Of a stretch of 64,000 nucleotides of DNA, positions 48,634 to 59,622 are shown one piece after another. The notes beneath the pieces were generated by a model. The model made no database searches. It saw only the letters and a list, made by a program, of their open reading frames with translations, and was not told where the DNA came from. Source of the stretch: Fasciolopsis buskii. Lineage: Eukaryota; Platyhelminthes; Trematoda; Plagiorchiida; Fasciolidae. The first letter of the stretch is position 1. The number at the start of each line of letters is the position of its first letter. A program made the translations under genes and the position numbers. Location of the stretch: NCBI GenBank assembly GCA_008360955.1, contig LUCM01009050.1:69414-133413 (forward strand), given 5' to 3'.

Positions 48634-48795
48634 CGATACACTTCCGGGGTCGCCAACACGCTCTTTTCTCCACACAGCAATCTGACAAGCCGAAAAATCA
48701 CTAATCTCTGTAAAGCACACGTGATTCGTTCCGGATGCGCCTCGCTTTAATGCAGGCTTCATGGAAAAATCTGATCCTTTTAGTCCCAGAAACAC
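48634..48795 (-). CDS. Gene B exon, Cys-containing
   Basis: Minus strand: a cgaagattcttag acceptor and a consensus gtaagt donor enclose 54 codons, phase 0 at both ends. The peptide VFLGLKGSDFSMKPALKRGA continues SGTNHVCFTEISDFSACQIA, then VWRKERVGDPGSVS. The order of a VFLGLKG strand, a linker and an IAVWRK strand loosely resembles a PLAT-like beta fold, but I do not claim that domain. The frame stays open for 65 more codons past the donor. Confidence 0.5.
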
Positions 48796-48906
48796 CTAAG
48801 AATCTTCGATCCTTGCTATAAATTTCATCATCACGTTCTAGATGCGGTAAATCTGAGTACTGCGCCCGAAGTTCAGTTAAGCCAAACCAAAACTGTAGTC
48901 TTCTAC

Positions 48907-49121
48907 CCGGCCCACCACTTGAGCTGTTCTGGATGCAGGTTCAGATCCGGCCTGTTGAAACATTGCGCAAAATAAACTCCAGTAGGCACACGTAAATCTA
49001 TCCCGTGATGGTAACTGTTTTCCTGAAGCTGCGAATAAAGATCCATTGATTGTGACTGATTGACGGTTAATCTGAATGACCTACCCCTCTCTTCGTTGTT
49101 CAGCAATTTGTTGATACTCAG
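48907..49121 (-). CDS. Gene B exon, boundaries and frame ambiguous
   Basis: From the acceptor gcttacccacacag one minus frame is open for 71 codons: LSINKLLNNEERGRSFRLTV ... VPTGVYFAQCFNRPDLNLHP-EQLKWWA, ending at gtagaa. That end (two bases over) does not fit the phase-0 exon at 48,795. Alternatively, a 56-nt intron (donor gtaggt near 49,076, acceptor ctttattcgcag near 49,020) shifts to another open frame that leaves at the same donor in phase 0. RNA evidence is needed to choose. Confidence 0.42.
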
Positions 49122-49696
49122 CTGTGTGGGTAAGCATTTTACCGGGAAATAGATCCGTTCAATCGTGACTGACTCTCAGTTCGTAGAGTTGCTTGTACAG
49201 TTCCGGGCAGCTGATGACAGGCTTCGAAATCTTTGTTACGTTAAACGATTGAACAGTTAGAGAACCGTTAGAGATAAAATATACGGCAAAAGTGCACTTG
49301 ATGACCAAGAGATTGCACATTTTGGTAGTCAAAACGCTTCCATCGACCTATTCTGGAAACAACAAGCTGGTTCGGAATGGACTGAGTATTTTACACCAAA
49401 ATCTTCAGTGATTATAGAAACGTGCCCAAGAATGTGGGACAGCTTACAGCAACCAGTCAGATGGAAGCGCTGTTTCGGTCAAAACTCTCAACGGTATCTT
49501 CGTGTAATTCGATTTATTTGCTTGCATCATACGACAAATAGCTTAATTTAAAATTCACAACTTCCATCGTTCATGCCTGGGGGAAAAAGCATTAATTTCA
49601 AGGGCGACTGTTGTTCCCTAGGGGATAGCAAGAATTAAATTATGCATTTTCTCGCTTTCCCGTTAGAAGTTGGCTATGGATTTTCATGGTAAAGAC

Positions 49697-49870
49697 CCTG
49701 GTCGTACTGAAACACCCCATTGGTGAACGCAACTGGTTGTGGCGTTCATATCTGATTGCTAGTTTAATCAGAGAAATATGTTCGGTCTGGGATTGGACAA
49801 CAATCGAACACCAATTTTCTTCAGATTGGGGAATAATGATAGCGGGATCAATGGGAGTGACGACAGTTTT
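49697..49870 (-). CDS. Gene B exon
   Basis: Minus strand. The acceptor attatgtttctgcag opens KTVVTPIDPAIIIPQSEENW through SLIKLAIRYERHNQLRSPMG (58 codons, phase 0). The 3' end is uncertain: gtcttt at 49,696 is a poor donor, and gtacga (49,706) is better but changes the phase. The plus strand is also open here but has no acceptor. Confidence 0.4.
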
Positions 49871-49879
49871 CTGCAGAAA

Positions 49880-51145
49880 CATAATTCGCACGATGAAGCG
49901 AGATAATCTGACATGAAAGGGATTCTAGAACAAAAATGGCGGTAAAAGATCATGTTTGTTCCCAAGCAAACAATAACTTAGGGGAAAAGTTTTTTGCTTC
50001 CGACATTACATCATTGAGCTTATTGGTTGTTTGACTGTTAAAAAGAAAACAAAATCGTGATGCATTTTTCATCGCCGCTGACGTTCGTTACTACGCGTCC
50101 CGCTTCCACGAAGATTCATTATGAACACACTATTTTCCTGTTTCATCTCCGAGCTTAAATAGTTGCATTATTCCTCTTTTTTGAGTAGGTTTTCACCTCA
50201 CTGTCCGATTGTATTCATCACGGATATATTTTTTAAATGTATAAAAACAACAAAACAGCTTATTTTAACAACGCAAGATAGAATAAAAACTGGCAGACAA
50301 TCGCAAATATTGCCTTATTCTGAGGGATTATTGATTTTCTAGGAGTTTGAATTGCAGGCAATTTCAAAAACAAATAGTACTGTGCGCTTAGCCGCGCCTA
50401 GCGTGACCCGGAGAGTTTCCTCACTTAACGCACACGTCAGTTCAGCCGATGGTAACTGGAAGAAAACAGTGATCGGTAGGACGGTAAAAGTGATGTCCAC
50501 GCTTCCATTTCAAATCTACACAAGTAGAAATACTTCATGAATACTGGTATTCTGCTTGACGAGACAATTCACATTTCCAGTGTCCTTAATCCTTCTGAAA
50601 AGCAAAAGTAAATCTTGGCGAAACTAATCGTCCCACATTTTGGAAAACTTATTGCATCCGAAGTGAAAACTAAGTCCAAGGAAATATACGGGGACAAGGT
50701 ACAGCTGAATTTAACAAAACAGTAAATGAACTATAAAATATAACTTGCAGTCAATGCAAGCAGGCAATGATAAAATAGCTAAATAGCTAAATTTTTCCCG
50801 TTGACAGGCTTTCCAGCAGTAAATTCTACATGTATCGTCTGTTTTTGGTCACCATGTATGAATGCTTGTCATTACCTGATGAAAATATTACTGAGGCCAT
50901 CTAAAGTTTATCCTGTTTCAAGAAAATAACAAGCAGATGTCGTGGGAAAATTTGTGGACAGAGTGCATCAAACGATCTCAAATGTGCCAATGTGAAAACC
51001 TGAATAAATTAGAAACTGTCAGGGATAATTGAGTGCAAACTATTGTGAATTTCTGTGGGGCTTGCTGGCAAACAGATTTTCAGCCTCCCAGATGGAGTAC
51101 AAACGTATAAACTACCAGCTCGTTCGTTAAAATTGATCCGGTGAA
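49880..51145. other. Gene B intron, unassigned DNA
   Basis: No exon was accepted. A short plus frame at 50,352-50,540 follows a possible acceptor (tgaattgcag) but has no partner. A small TAGCTAAA tandem repeat lies at 50,773-50,792. Confidence 0.3.
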
Positions 51146-51152
51146 TACTTAC

Positions 51153-51238
51153 CCTAAAACATGGTTCAGGAAAGTCGTTTGTGAAGTAACCGCTGGGCGA
51201 ACACATGCAACTGGTGAACTGCATAAGGTACAAATTTC
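51153..51238 (-). CDS. Gene B exon, Cys-rich
   Basis: A minus-strand exon of 86 nt ends at AGG followed by gtaagt, a strong donor. NLYLMQFTSCMCSPSGYFTN continues DFPEPCFR: three Cys in a C-x-C-x(14)-C pattern, EGF-like or other disulfide-type (inference). One base comes from the exon ending at 52,639 (G+GA gives Gly), and it leaves in phase 0 for the 49,870 exon. The frame is open further upstream to a TGA, so a longer exon would need a non-AG acceptor. Confidence 0.42.
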
Positions 51239-52638
51239 CTACGTCCACACGGCACGTTTGTGTTGGACCACGTGGTCATCCACATGTCCGCTGCGTCCTA
51301 CGTAAGGTAACATATCACATTATTCATGACTGATTACATCACACAAAGTATGTACTGGTCTCCGTATTATGACGATGTCATGCCTCAGTTTAATGGGACA
51401 ACAGTGCTTATTACTTTCATGAGGTAACAATTAAAACCACTTGAATGTCTCTGATGTGGTCAAGTGGGTCCGGTTTTTGTTAGGAAAATTCATATGCCCC
51501 GCATTCTTGCTGTGCCAGCAGACAACAAAACAAACCTTGCAGGAGAAAATTAGGAAAGTTCCGGTAAAAAACTAATTAAATCACATTCTCTATAGTCTGA
51601 TACTTTGTCGGACTCAGGTGTGGAATCAAATTTTCTATTTCAGGTCATCAGGCCGTATGTGTTCTGAACCGGCGAACATCAGCTTTTGAACAGGGCAATG
51701 AAACTGTGCGTTCTGTACTCCATGTTTGGCCTACTAAATAGCTCATGTGCAGTCTCCATGCCCACTGACCTACCGTTGTCCAAGTTAGTTGGCAGAACTC
51801 CACAAAGCATATGGTGGGCTAATATTATTTCCAGTGAGCTCTGGCGCCGTTGTTTTGTACGACGTTAGGAAGGTCGGTAGAGATTGTCGGGAAGACTCCT
51901 CTTGTCGACACGTATTACCCACATCGGAACCTATGACGGTTTCCGTCTCCTAACCCACTCCCCAAATCAGCTCAGATGAGGTCATGGGGGCTACGGATAA
52001 ACTGATTCGTTGCTTAAAACTGACTGTTTCCAACGGCCAGTCTGTCTTTTGGTTATTAAATCGTATCATGAAAATTTTGTGGCTCTGCGTGATTGCAGAC
52101 GGCCAATGTACTGATCAAATGAGAAGTAATAATTAAGAAAAGGAAAACAGTTCGATATTTTTGTTAATTTTCAGTTGTCTGTGCTTGATTGGTTCCTTGA
52201 GATACACATGTCTAGACTTGTGTCAGTCAAACGTTTTACGGTCCATCTGGTTCCGAATGAAGCAGAGTGGAACTCGATTACGAAAATGACAACTGATGGA
52301 TTCAAAAATGTGAGAACAGTGGAGTTATGCTAGAACTAATCGGACTGATACATGAATCAAAAATGGGGTCAGGTTTTCAATATCCTATTGTTTGAACCGG
52401 AATAATAAGGACACGGATAACTACACCGCTGGTTGTCTTGCTAAATTGGCAGCTCTCGTTTCGGTGCAACAATCTCCGTAAAAAATGGTGTTTCTTTTCG
52501 TTTCGTTATCAGTGGAAGCAAAGGATAAGCTTAAGCGCACCCAAATCTTGCTTTCGAGATTAAATCTCTATTATTGCTATAAATAACACTATTATTAATA
52601 TATTCGCAGGGTAGAAAACTCAGTGAGCGAGGTTTTAC

Positions 52639-52801
52639 CAATGGGTAGACGATCCAGTGGAACAAAATCAATAAGACGGATTACTTTTATTGACAAGTGT
52701 GAGATAGCATTGAATTTTGAAATAAACTGAATACAATGCACCGAATTTGTTACGTTTGTGATAACCACGACTGCAGTGCAACTGTGCCCTACCGGCGCAC
52801 C
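52639..52801 (-). CDS. Gene B exon, beta-rich
   Basis: Minus strand: acceptor gataaagtcttccag, donor gtaaaa, phase 0 in and one base out. The peptide GAPVGHSCTAVVVITNVTNS continues VHCIQFISKFNAISHLSIKV, then IRLIDFVPLDRLPI. Long runs of alternating beta-formers, an NVT glycosylation sequon and two Cys suggest an immunoglobulin- or fibronectin-like extracellular module, without an identifiable signature. Confidence 0.45.
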
Positions 52802-53541
52802 CTGGAAGACTTTATCAGTCAATCTAATCGGCTGTTTACTTAGCCATATCGCGAAGTCATCTAATCTTATCACCATAAAAACGACTTCATTCTTGTGAAG
52901 TCGAACAGCCTTGATGCTTGGTCCTCGCCCAAATCACGCGGGCAGTTGAAACTCTCATTAACTTATCATTTATACCTCATTGGAAGTAACCTCAAAAATG
53001 TTTCACCTCGAACTCTTTAGATGAAAGGAAAATGTATCGGTTCGGTAATTCGACCCAGCAGAAGTTACAATCCAGTCTGTGGTTAGTCGATCTGACTGAA
53101 GCCTGGGATATTTTTCTTTTTTAAATAAATTTCGTCGTTATCAAGATGCCTTTTTCTCGTCTAATGTCCCTTCCAGCAATATCAAGATTTCAAATGAATT
53201 ATTTTTTATTCTACGATATCAAATGCATGGTCCGACAGTGTCTTATGCCCACCTTCTCATGACATGATATAGAAGCTGAGGAAATATCACAATGGATGAG
53301 CCCAGAAATCGTCAACGAATGCAAAAAGAGAAAAATCTCTAGTCGCTAATACGTCCTTTCACCCGGATCTGCTTTCCCCAAGAAATCTTATCAAGCAGAG
53401 AATTATCGAAGGCGCTACGGGTAGTAATTGCAACGAATAGAAAAAAACTACATCGCGCGCACCGGAAAATTAGCTTTTGTTGAGTCCACATTGTAACGTA
53501 ATGTGGACTGGATTACGGACATCTTTTGCAGTTGAGCTAAC

Positions 53542-53620
53542 ATCCCTATTGCCGATATTCTGCTCCATTATGTCTTGGTCGGAAACCACCAGTTGGTTGA
53601 CTGATATAACCCAGGGTCGA
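53542..53620 (-). CDS. Gene B exon (candidate)
   Basis: A very good acceptor (gcttttgtttgtgcag on the minus strand) opens RPWVISVNQLVVSDQDIMEQ-NIGNRD up to a gttagc donor in phase 0. Reading through the donor, the frame is open for 23 more codons to a TAA. It takes two bases from the 56,307 exon. The LVVSDQD strand-like text fits the beta-rich character of the next exon. Confidence 0.4.
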
Positions 53621-53629
53621 CTGCACAAA

Positions 53630-56300
53630 CAAAAGCCTAATGGACAATAAGTGTACACTATAACATGGCCTTGTTACCGAATGTCTGTTGTTTGCTCTTC
53701 TGCAAATTGTTGCCGTCGATTTTCACATATCATGTTGTTACATCGTTGTCCGTGGCAACGTCTGGTGGACTGAGATGGCAATACGCAGACTACAATAGGG
53801 AACTTTCTTCAAAACAATTTTCTAATCACTATTTGTTTTACACTTATTCGGAAGCAATAATGGTTCTTCTGTCAACGCCCTGTCATTTGCTTATTAGACT
53901 GAAATTTCAAAAATATTAGCCGACATTATTTCATTTGTTTCATTCTCTATTCGCGGTTGATTGGGGTACATATCATTACAGTTGTATTTGGTAGGTTTCG
54001 AAATTACCATTCATTTGCTGATCATATGGATCCACCTGATGTGTGTTATTACATTAGTTGATCAACACCTTTGTTCCAGTTATTTTTTGCATAATTCAGT
54101 AATTATTTCAGTCGCTAGCAGAGCTGTTGAACTGTCACTCTTTCGAAACTGATAATAGTAAAAATTTGTACAGCACGTGACTGAATGATGTCCATTAATG
54201 CTTGGACGCTGTGCTGATCGACTTTACACAGTGCCCTCCGATTTAACGTCTTCTTCATCTAATTTCTCTAGTACGCACTAAAGTTTCCCCATTCGATATA
54301 ATTTTGGGTTAGAACCGATTTCTGATTCACAGCCTCGGCTTACTGGTCGTCGGTCGAGGGTTTAGCGATAGATGTTCTAGAAGTGGGCACGTACACACAC
54401 ACAATCACAAACGGGTTTATGTTACTATGATCAGTACAAGAACCGGTATTCGGTCCATTTTACTTCTCGATTCATAACCGAAAGTCACAACAGATAAATG
54501 TGTTTGAATTCTTGACAGAAGAAATCAGTTCAGTGAATGTCCAACGATTTCGAATTTGAATTCTCACGACAGGCGCATCGGTGCCTCCCACGCCATCAAC
54601 CGTTTCAGTTCATTTGTGAATGACATCAACCCTCCAGTGAAAACAATGCATCCCTGGTCAGTTATCTGTTATCTGTTCCGTAATTGCAGGTTTGTGTAAG
54701 TGCATCAATCTGTCAACTACGCACTTACTGAAAGTTCCCTCTAGCAATTACATAGTCTAATTATAGATTTTTTCACTTCTCACAAGCTCAGAGCGCTCAG
54801 ACACGGATGAATGTTTCCGGAGCATTTACATAGTGAACAGTGCACGCAGATAGGCAAACGTCCACTTGTATTTATCGGTCTGAAGGGGCTTCTTCTCTTC
54901 CTTTTCTTCCTCTGTGGCTCTCTGTTTGTCGCTAGGTTGAGACTGCACAATTATTGTACTATTTGCTTGAGGGCAACGTCTACACTTTTGCGCTCAGTCG
55001 AATTCATCTTTGTACTTGTACTTCTTTCCCTTCGCTTTCTAACAATCATAAGATGAATACTTCGCCATGGAACGTGGCTCACTTAAGCACTGGTGTGCAC
55101 AAATGCACTCACTGCCTTGTAAATCGCAAGTCACTTTAATCTTGTTTCGTCATCACAAAAAATGCCTGAACGATTTCAGTCAGTTCCTGCCCGTCCCATT
55201 AATCCGTCCAAAACGAGCAAAAAATTGATTTACGCGTGTATTATCGCCCATCGATTTTTCGCTTGTTTATGCGTTGTTTGTCTTCTAATCGGTTTCATAT
55301 TTTCAAGGCGATCGCCTTTTTTTCCTGATCTTGGCGTCTGTCTCCTAACCTGTCAAAAGAGTTACCAAGTCTCTCAATTATTTTTTGTCAGTTGCTTTAT
55401 TGCTAGACAAAACTATTGTCTCACGTGTGGTGAGATGAACATGCTGCACACTGTTCACCAAGTCTGCATTAAACGTTTCTCCTCTACTGGATTAGAAAGC
55501 GCTCGTTGAATTGGATCATAAAGCTTGTTAAACTGATCGTATTTCCGTAAGTTAAGAACATGCTTGTGAAATCATTCGAACTTTAGGATTGAACGTAATA
55601 TATCTCACGTGTGCTGTCGTCACTGGCAGATTACGAAACGCATGAGCCGATTTATATGTTCCAGTTTATCCCCAAGTTTGTTGATTGCTCCGCAAAATTA
55701 CTCGACATTCTTAGCTTATAAGTTTTGCAACACTGCACTGAAAAAAATTATCATGCATCATCGGGTGTTCAGGCCGTGGACCTGCCACCTAGTTCTGTTT
55801 CACAATCTCAAATAAACTTTACTGTGATGCTACTCATTCGCTCTTGGTAATATGACCGAAATCTGATTGTGTGTTCAAGACTTTCGAAGGTTATCAAAAT
55901 GAACGCAGAAACTATTCCCAATCGTTGATTTCAGTCTATAGGCTTTTTTGGGACGGTCCTCCCAAGGGCAGCTTGATTTTTCCACTCAGATAAATAGACT
56001 CAGAATAAACCGGAGATTTTCTCGAATCGCACTCGAACGGTAGGACGCGGGATAATTTTCCAGATTCAAAAGTCGAAATATACTTTCCAATGGCATGTCA
56101 GAAAAGCGTAAATCTCAACTTGTTATGAGCATTGTTCAAAGATTTTAACTTGCAGAATCCAACAACAATGTCTGACAGCCGACAGATCATCAGTTTCGCT
56201 AGTTTCTGAGGGAAAACATCGACCTTAGAGGCGTCTTCAGGGGGCGATAGCTTTCCACAAATAAAAAGTGGTTTAGATCAGCAACAGATTTCCTGCAATT
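53630..56300. other. Gene B intron with unassigned frames
   Basis: Nothing is firmly supported. The plus frame at 55,162-55,509 (115 codons, MPERFQSVPARPINPSKTSK, then a hydrophobic FFACLCVVCLLIGFIF) would be a small membrane protein. The frames at 53,665-53,919 and 54,811-55,056 are T/C-rich and hydrophobic. These may simply reflect pyrimidine-rich DNA. Confidence 0.3.
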
Positions 56301-56306
56301 GCACAC

Positions 56307-56450
56307 TGCCTTGAACGATGTGTTCCTTCGTACAGTAAGGTGTTTTCCTCGGGAGCTGATACGGCACGTAGTTTTCCACAAGTCTTAGAAGCCGCCGTCA
56401 ACCGCAGTTTGACGACTGTAGCACACGATAACTGTAAAATGACAATAGGC
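56307..56450 (-). CDS. Gene B, most upstream exon found
   Basis: Minus strand: a strong acceptor (gttatattcctgcag) opens PIVILQLSCATVVKLRLTAA through GKLRAVSAPEENTLLYEGTH. It closes at a gtgtgc donor with two bases over, which fits the 53,620 exon. It has two Cys and beta-type text. The start of gene B (ATG, signal peptide) was not found and should lie to the right, beyond or interleaved with gene D. Confidence 0.42.
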
Positions 56451-56474
56451 CTGCAGGAATATAACATTTAGTAG

Positions 56475-56603
56475 GGAAATTTGCCGACAAAGTACTCCTT
56501 GGATTTTGGTTGTACAAATTACGATCCTAGACTGGCTCCATCTGACGACTTGGTATTCGAAAACGTGAATGTCATACTGCATGATATCTGCTTTGAGACA
56601 CCA
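56475..56603 (+). CDS. Gene D, first exon found
   Basis: Plus strand, only 24 bp from the gene B exon on the other strand. From ...aacatttagtag, 43 codons are open: GNLPTKYSLDFGCTNYDPRL and APSDDLVFENVNVILHDICF, then ETP. They end at a gtaact donor in phase 0. Ignoring the donor, the frame continues to a TAG at 56,720 with equally coding-like text, so an alternative short C-terminus is possible. The acceptor tract is weak. Confidence 0.42.
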
Positions 56604-57376
56604 GTAACTTCGGCGAGGGTCTTCGCTGCAATGTTCGAATGGTTATTCGCTTCAATTCAGCATAATCGTTTGTCCAGATTGTTGAAGTATACGGAAACAC
56701 GGAAACATACTGTGAAATAGCATTTTTGTGAACTTTACCAGTTCATTCACCTCCAGAATAAGGATAGTTTGTGCATCTGCAGAACTATTACCAAACTAAC
56801 TTAACAAGTTGTAAAATAACAAATGATGTCAAACCCACTAAGACTGTAAGGCAGCCAAGCTGAGCTTGGTCTGTTGCTACGAGGGAAAAAATGTGGTTTT
56901 GAATCAAACCTAAAAAAGCTGTTTGTAAAAAGACTGCACCAGACAAATGAAATTTGTAATCTTTTGTAGCCTCATTGAGTGACCCGTTGGTTCCTCAAAG
57001 AATCCTAGTAAACACCAGTGAGACTAGATACCTAACTTGTTGTAAGAGATCTTTTTAGCACTTGAGGTGAACAAGAATAAGATATTCCGTTCACATGCGT
57101 AACTAATTAGACTATATCTTTTACTCCTATTCTAACTATCGTAATTTTTGTCGCATACAAATTCAGCTGTCCACTTTCCTGAATATAAAACTGACTGTGC
57201 ACCTTCGTTGCTTTGCTCGAGTGTCTCTGGCCCCTTACTTTGCTTTACGGGTGTTTGTTGGTCGACGGGAAGTCAGCTTTTCTCTCGCTTTTAATCCGTA
57301 CGATCAAAATTCTTAGTGACCCAAAAATTCTTCCTCCCAAACGCAGAAACAGATAGTCTGTCTGCAAAGTTAGCAG

Positions 57377-57652
57377 GCAGAACTGTTTGATATTCATAAT
57401 TGTATGATCATTTTACGAGTAGTGTGTAGTTTTCTTGCAACTGGAAAATTAACGATCACCAAAATCCGAAGGCACTTTTCATTTACCAGTGCGGGTATTG
57501 AAGAAAGAATTGTCCTATCATTGGAAGCTCAACAGAATGATGTCTGGTTTACACTTAACATGACACAGCTCCACGGCATGTCCAAACTTTCCGGTGCTGC
57601 CAGCCGCTTTATTTCGCAAACATTTCTAGTTGGCAAAACTTGGCAGCATAAG
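57377..57652 (+). CDS. Gene D, second exon
   Basis: A 92-codon exon from ...gcaaagttagcag to AAG/gtgctt is phase 0 at both ends. AELFDIHNCMIILRVVCSFL leads into SAGIEERIVLSLEAQQNDVW and FTLNMTQLHGMSKLSGAASR. An ATG occurs ten codons in, so this could also be a first exon. A short minus exon is conceivable on the same DNA (NVCEIKRLAAPESLDMPW), but the plus frame is longer and phase-linked on both sides. Confidence 0.45.
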
Positions 57653-57833
57653 GTGCTTAAACGTTCACATCACTTGAGATGAACATGGTCGCATTCCTTA
57701 TTCCAGTGTCAATCTGGTGATGTTCGGTTCATTGCTATCTACTCATTATACATCAACCTATGTTCCCCTACGTCTATCTTCATCATTTTCGTGCTTTGTT
57801 TTCACTCTTGCACTTATCGCTGCCCGGAGCCAG

Positions 57834-57929
57834 GTCTCTGAGAACCAGTTTAGCAACTCCCTCGATAAACTGCATCTCCAATACCTAGGACAAATTACCA
57901 ATCCCCAAAACCGAATCAACGGGAACTCA
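57834..57929 (+). CDS. Gene D, third exon
   Basis: A good pyrimidine-rich acceptor (gctgcccggagccag) opens VSENQFSNSLDKLHLQYLGQ-ITNPQNRINGNS. It ends at a gtaact donor, phase 0 at both ends. Without that donor a TAA follows after seven more codons (57,953), giving an alternative C-terminus. Confidence 0.42.
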
Positions 57930-58310
57930 GTAACTTATACCGTAAAACCATAAAGAAGGACGGATTTATGATAAGAGCCCTAAACAAGCAGTAGTTATTG
58001 GTAGCCAAAACAGCTCACTCGTTGAGCTCTATGAGACCGCTCATTCTTCATGCCGACTCTGAGAGACATCATCGTTTAATCCAGCGATTCTAGTGATCTG
58101 GACATCGGTCCTGTTTCACTTGTACGGCAGCTTGCCTATTGACTGTGCGACAAGCACAGCTGAGTGAAGTTTGCACTGTTCCCTGTTGGACCAAATCAAA
58201 CCAGTAATTTAAGTCAAAACGATGGAAATTGTACGAGTGGCTGACGGTGCGTGAACCTCACACAAATTGTTCGTTGACCACTTGTGTTCAGTCCAACCTA
58301 CGCCTAACAG

Positions 58311-58502
58311 ATTCTGCCCGGCGATTCGTGTCTGACTTTTTCCCATGTGGAATGCTTGCATTTGTGGTTGCGGCAGCCTATCGAATGGCAAAAAACTGAG
58401 GATTTAATGCCACAAATTGCCGTTTTTGCAGCTCCAGGCTCCGTTCTCAATGACGAACATCAAAACAGTGTCTTTTTTGTTTTCGAAACAATTTTAAAAT
58501 AA
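58311..58502 (+). CDS. Gene D, last exon
   Basis: From the acceptor acctacgcctaacag the frame stays open for 63 codons to a TAA: ILPGDSCLTFSHVECLHLWL and RQPIEWQKTEDLMPQIAVFA, then APGSVLNDEHQNSVFFVFET. There is no ATG near its start, so ATG-based searches miss it. The phase-0 entry matches the 57,929 donor. The even hydrophobic/charged mix is convincing, but the family is not recognised. A second acceptor (ccgtttttgcag) inside could shorten it. Confidence 0.5.
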   Translation: MLPGDSCLTFSHVECLHLWLRQPIEWQKTEDLMPQIAVFAAPGSVLNDEHQNSVFFVFETILK

Positions 58503-58509
58503 CAGAGGT

Positions 58510-59425
58510 TATTAAGCCGGAATACGAAGAAAGAACAAAGCTAAATCAAACGCTATGAAATAAGAGGAACGGTTGGATCCGAGAACTACTCTGCACTTTC
58601 ATTCTTCGCTAAGTTATTTCGCAGGCTTAATTTAAGTACACAATATCGGCGACGTTTTTTTGCCAAGCTCGGAATAGTATGCGCACAAAGGTCTAAGGAC
58701 GAATTCTCTGGAACAACCACGTGACCAACACCCACGTTAACTCTTACAGGTCAAAAATATCTGGAAATGTCATTTCTGTTGGCCAACGAAATAAAACTAA
58801 CAATTGAGTCTGAGTTTTCGGTCACCAGAAAGAACGTATTGCAGTAAAAGGACCCGAACACAACCTCACATCCCGTTTGTTTAAGGATAGAATGAAGTCA
58901 GCTTCGTCAAAAGGAGCCAGTCCATTCCCGCATGCCGCCTGATTTACAGGGGAAACAAACATCACTATGTTTGCAGTCCTACTTTAACACTTTGCCAAAG
59001 ACCAAACTGCATTCCTGCCGTCTAGATAGAACACACCTAGGTATTCAGTATGGGGTACTGGTAAATTGTCCGATGCACTCTGTTTAGTCATTTCTTTTGA
59101 ACCGTTTGAGATTCGTGGCAGGAGAAAAGGTGTTCTACTACACACTTTCTTCGGCTAACTGCTTCTAGCTTCCACTTAGTACTGAAAAGAATAAGGCAGT
59201 TGACGGGATAAGTGAAACAAAGGGGATTATTTGCCATTCATTTTGTGGTTAGTTTACTACGTGCCGTGAAATATGTCATGCAGATTTGTCCGAATATTTC
59301 TCACTCTTTATTTCTGTGTCAATTTTTGTTGGTCTCGGGGCAAGCATTGACAACTGAGTCGCCGAACTTCATCGTCCCAAGCATTTTTTCAAAGATTAGA
59401 CTAGATAAATCATCTTTCGTATCAC
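58510..59425. other. Unassigned DNA
   Basis: No supported gene. A minus frame at 59,319-59,507 (GFLSDTKDDLSSLIFEKMLG) is coding-like but overlaps plus-strand candidates. No clear polyadenylation signal was seen close after gene D. Confidence 0.3.
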
Positions 59426-59429
59426 TAAG

Positions 59430-59622
59430 GAACCCGTAAAAATGATTAGTAGTAGGCAAAAAGCAATCCGACGGGGAAATGGATGCAAAACACTGACTGA
59501 TGTCCAAAAAGGGAAACTGAGATCAAGGTATTCGTTAGAAGCAGAAAAATGCACCTTGGTTCAACGTGTACTTCTAGGAGGGGGGAGGGAAAATCTTTCC
59601 ATATCACCCCCTTCTCAGTACG
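59430..59622 (+). CDS. Candidate plus exon, basic
   Basis: From ctttcgtatcactaag the frame EPVKMISSRQKAIRRGNGCK through LRSRYSLEAEKCTLVQRVLL and RENLSISPPSQY is open to a consensus gtgagt donor, leaving one base. It is strongly basic with Ser/Arg clusters. The minus strand is also open but has no equally good splice sites. It could be phase-linked to the small exon at 61,487. Confidence 0.42.

Noticed and set aside
48634..48795. PLAT domain in gene B
   Set aside because: The resemblance is limited to strand order and a Trp. No diagnostic residues were seen, so the domain is not assigned.
56273..56582. The second minus frame (56,385-56,582) as an exon
   Set aside because: The strong acceptor at 56,451 favours the other frame, which is phase-compatible with the next gene B exon.
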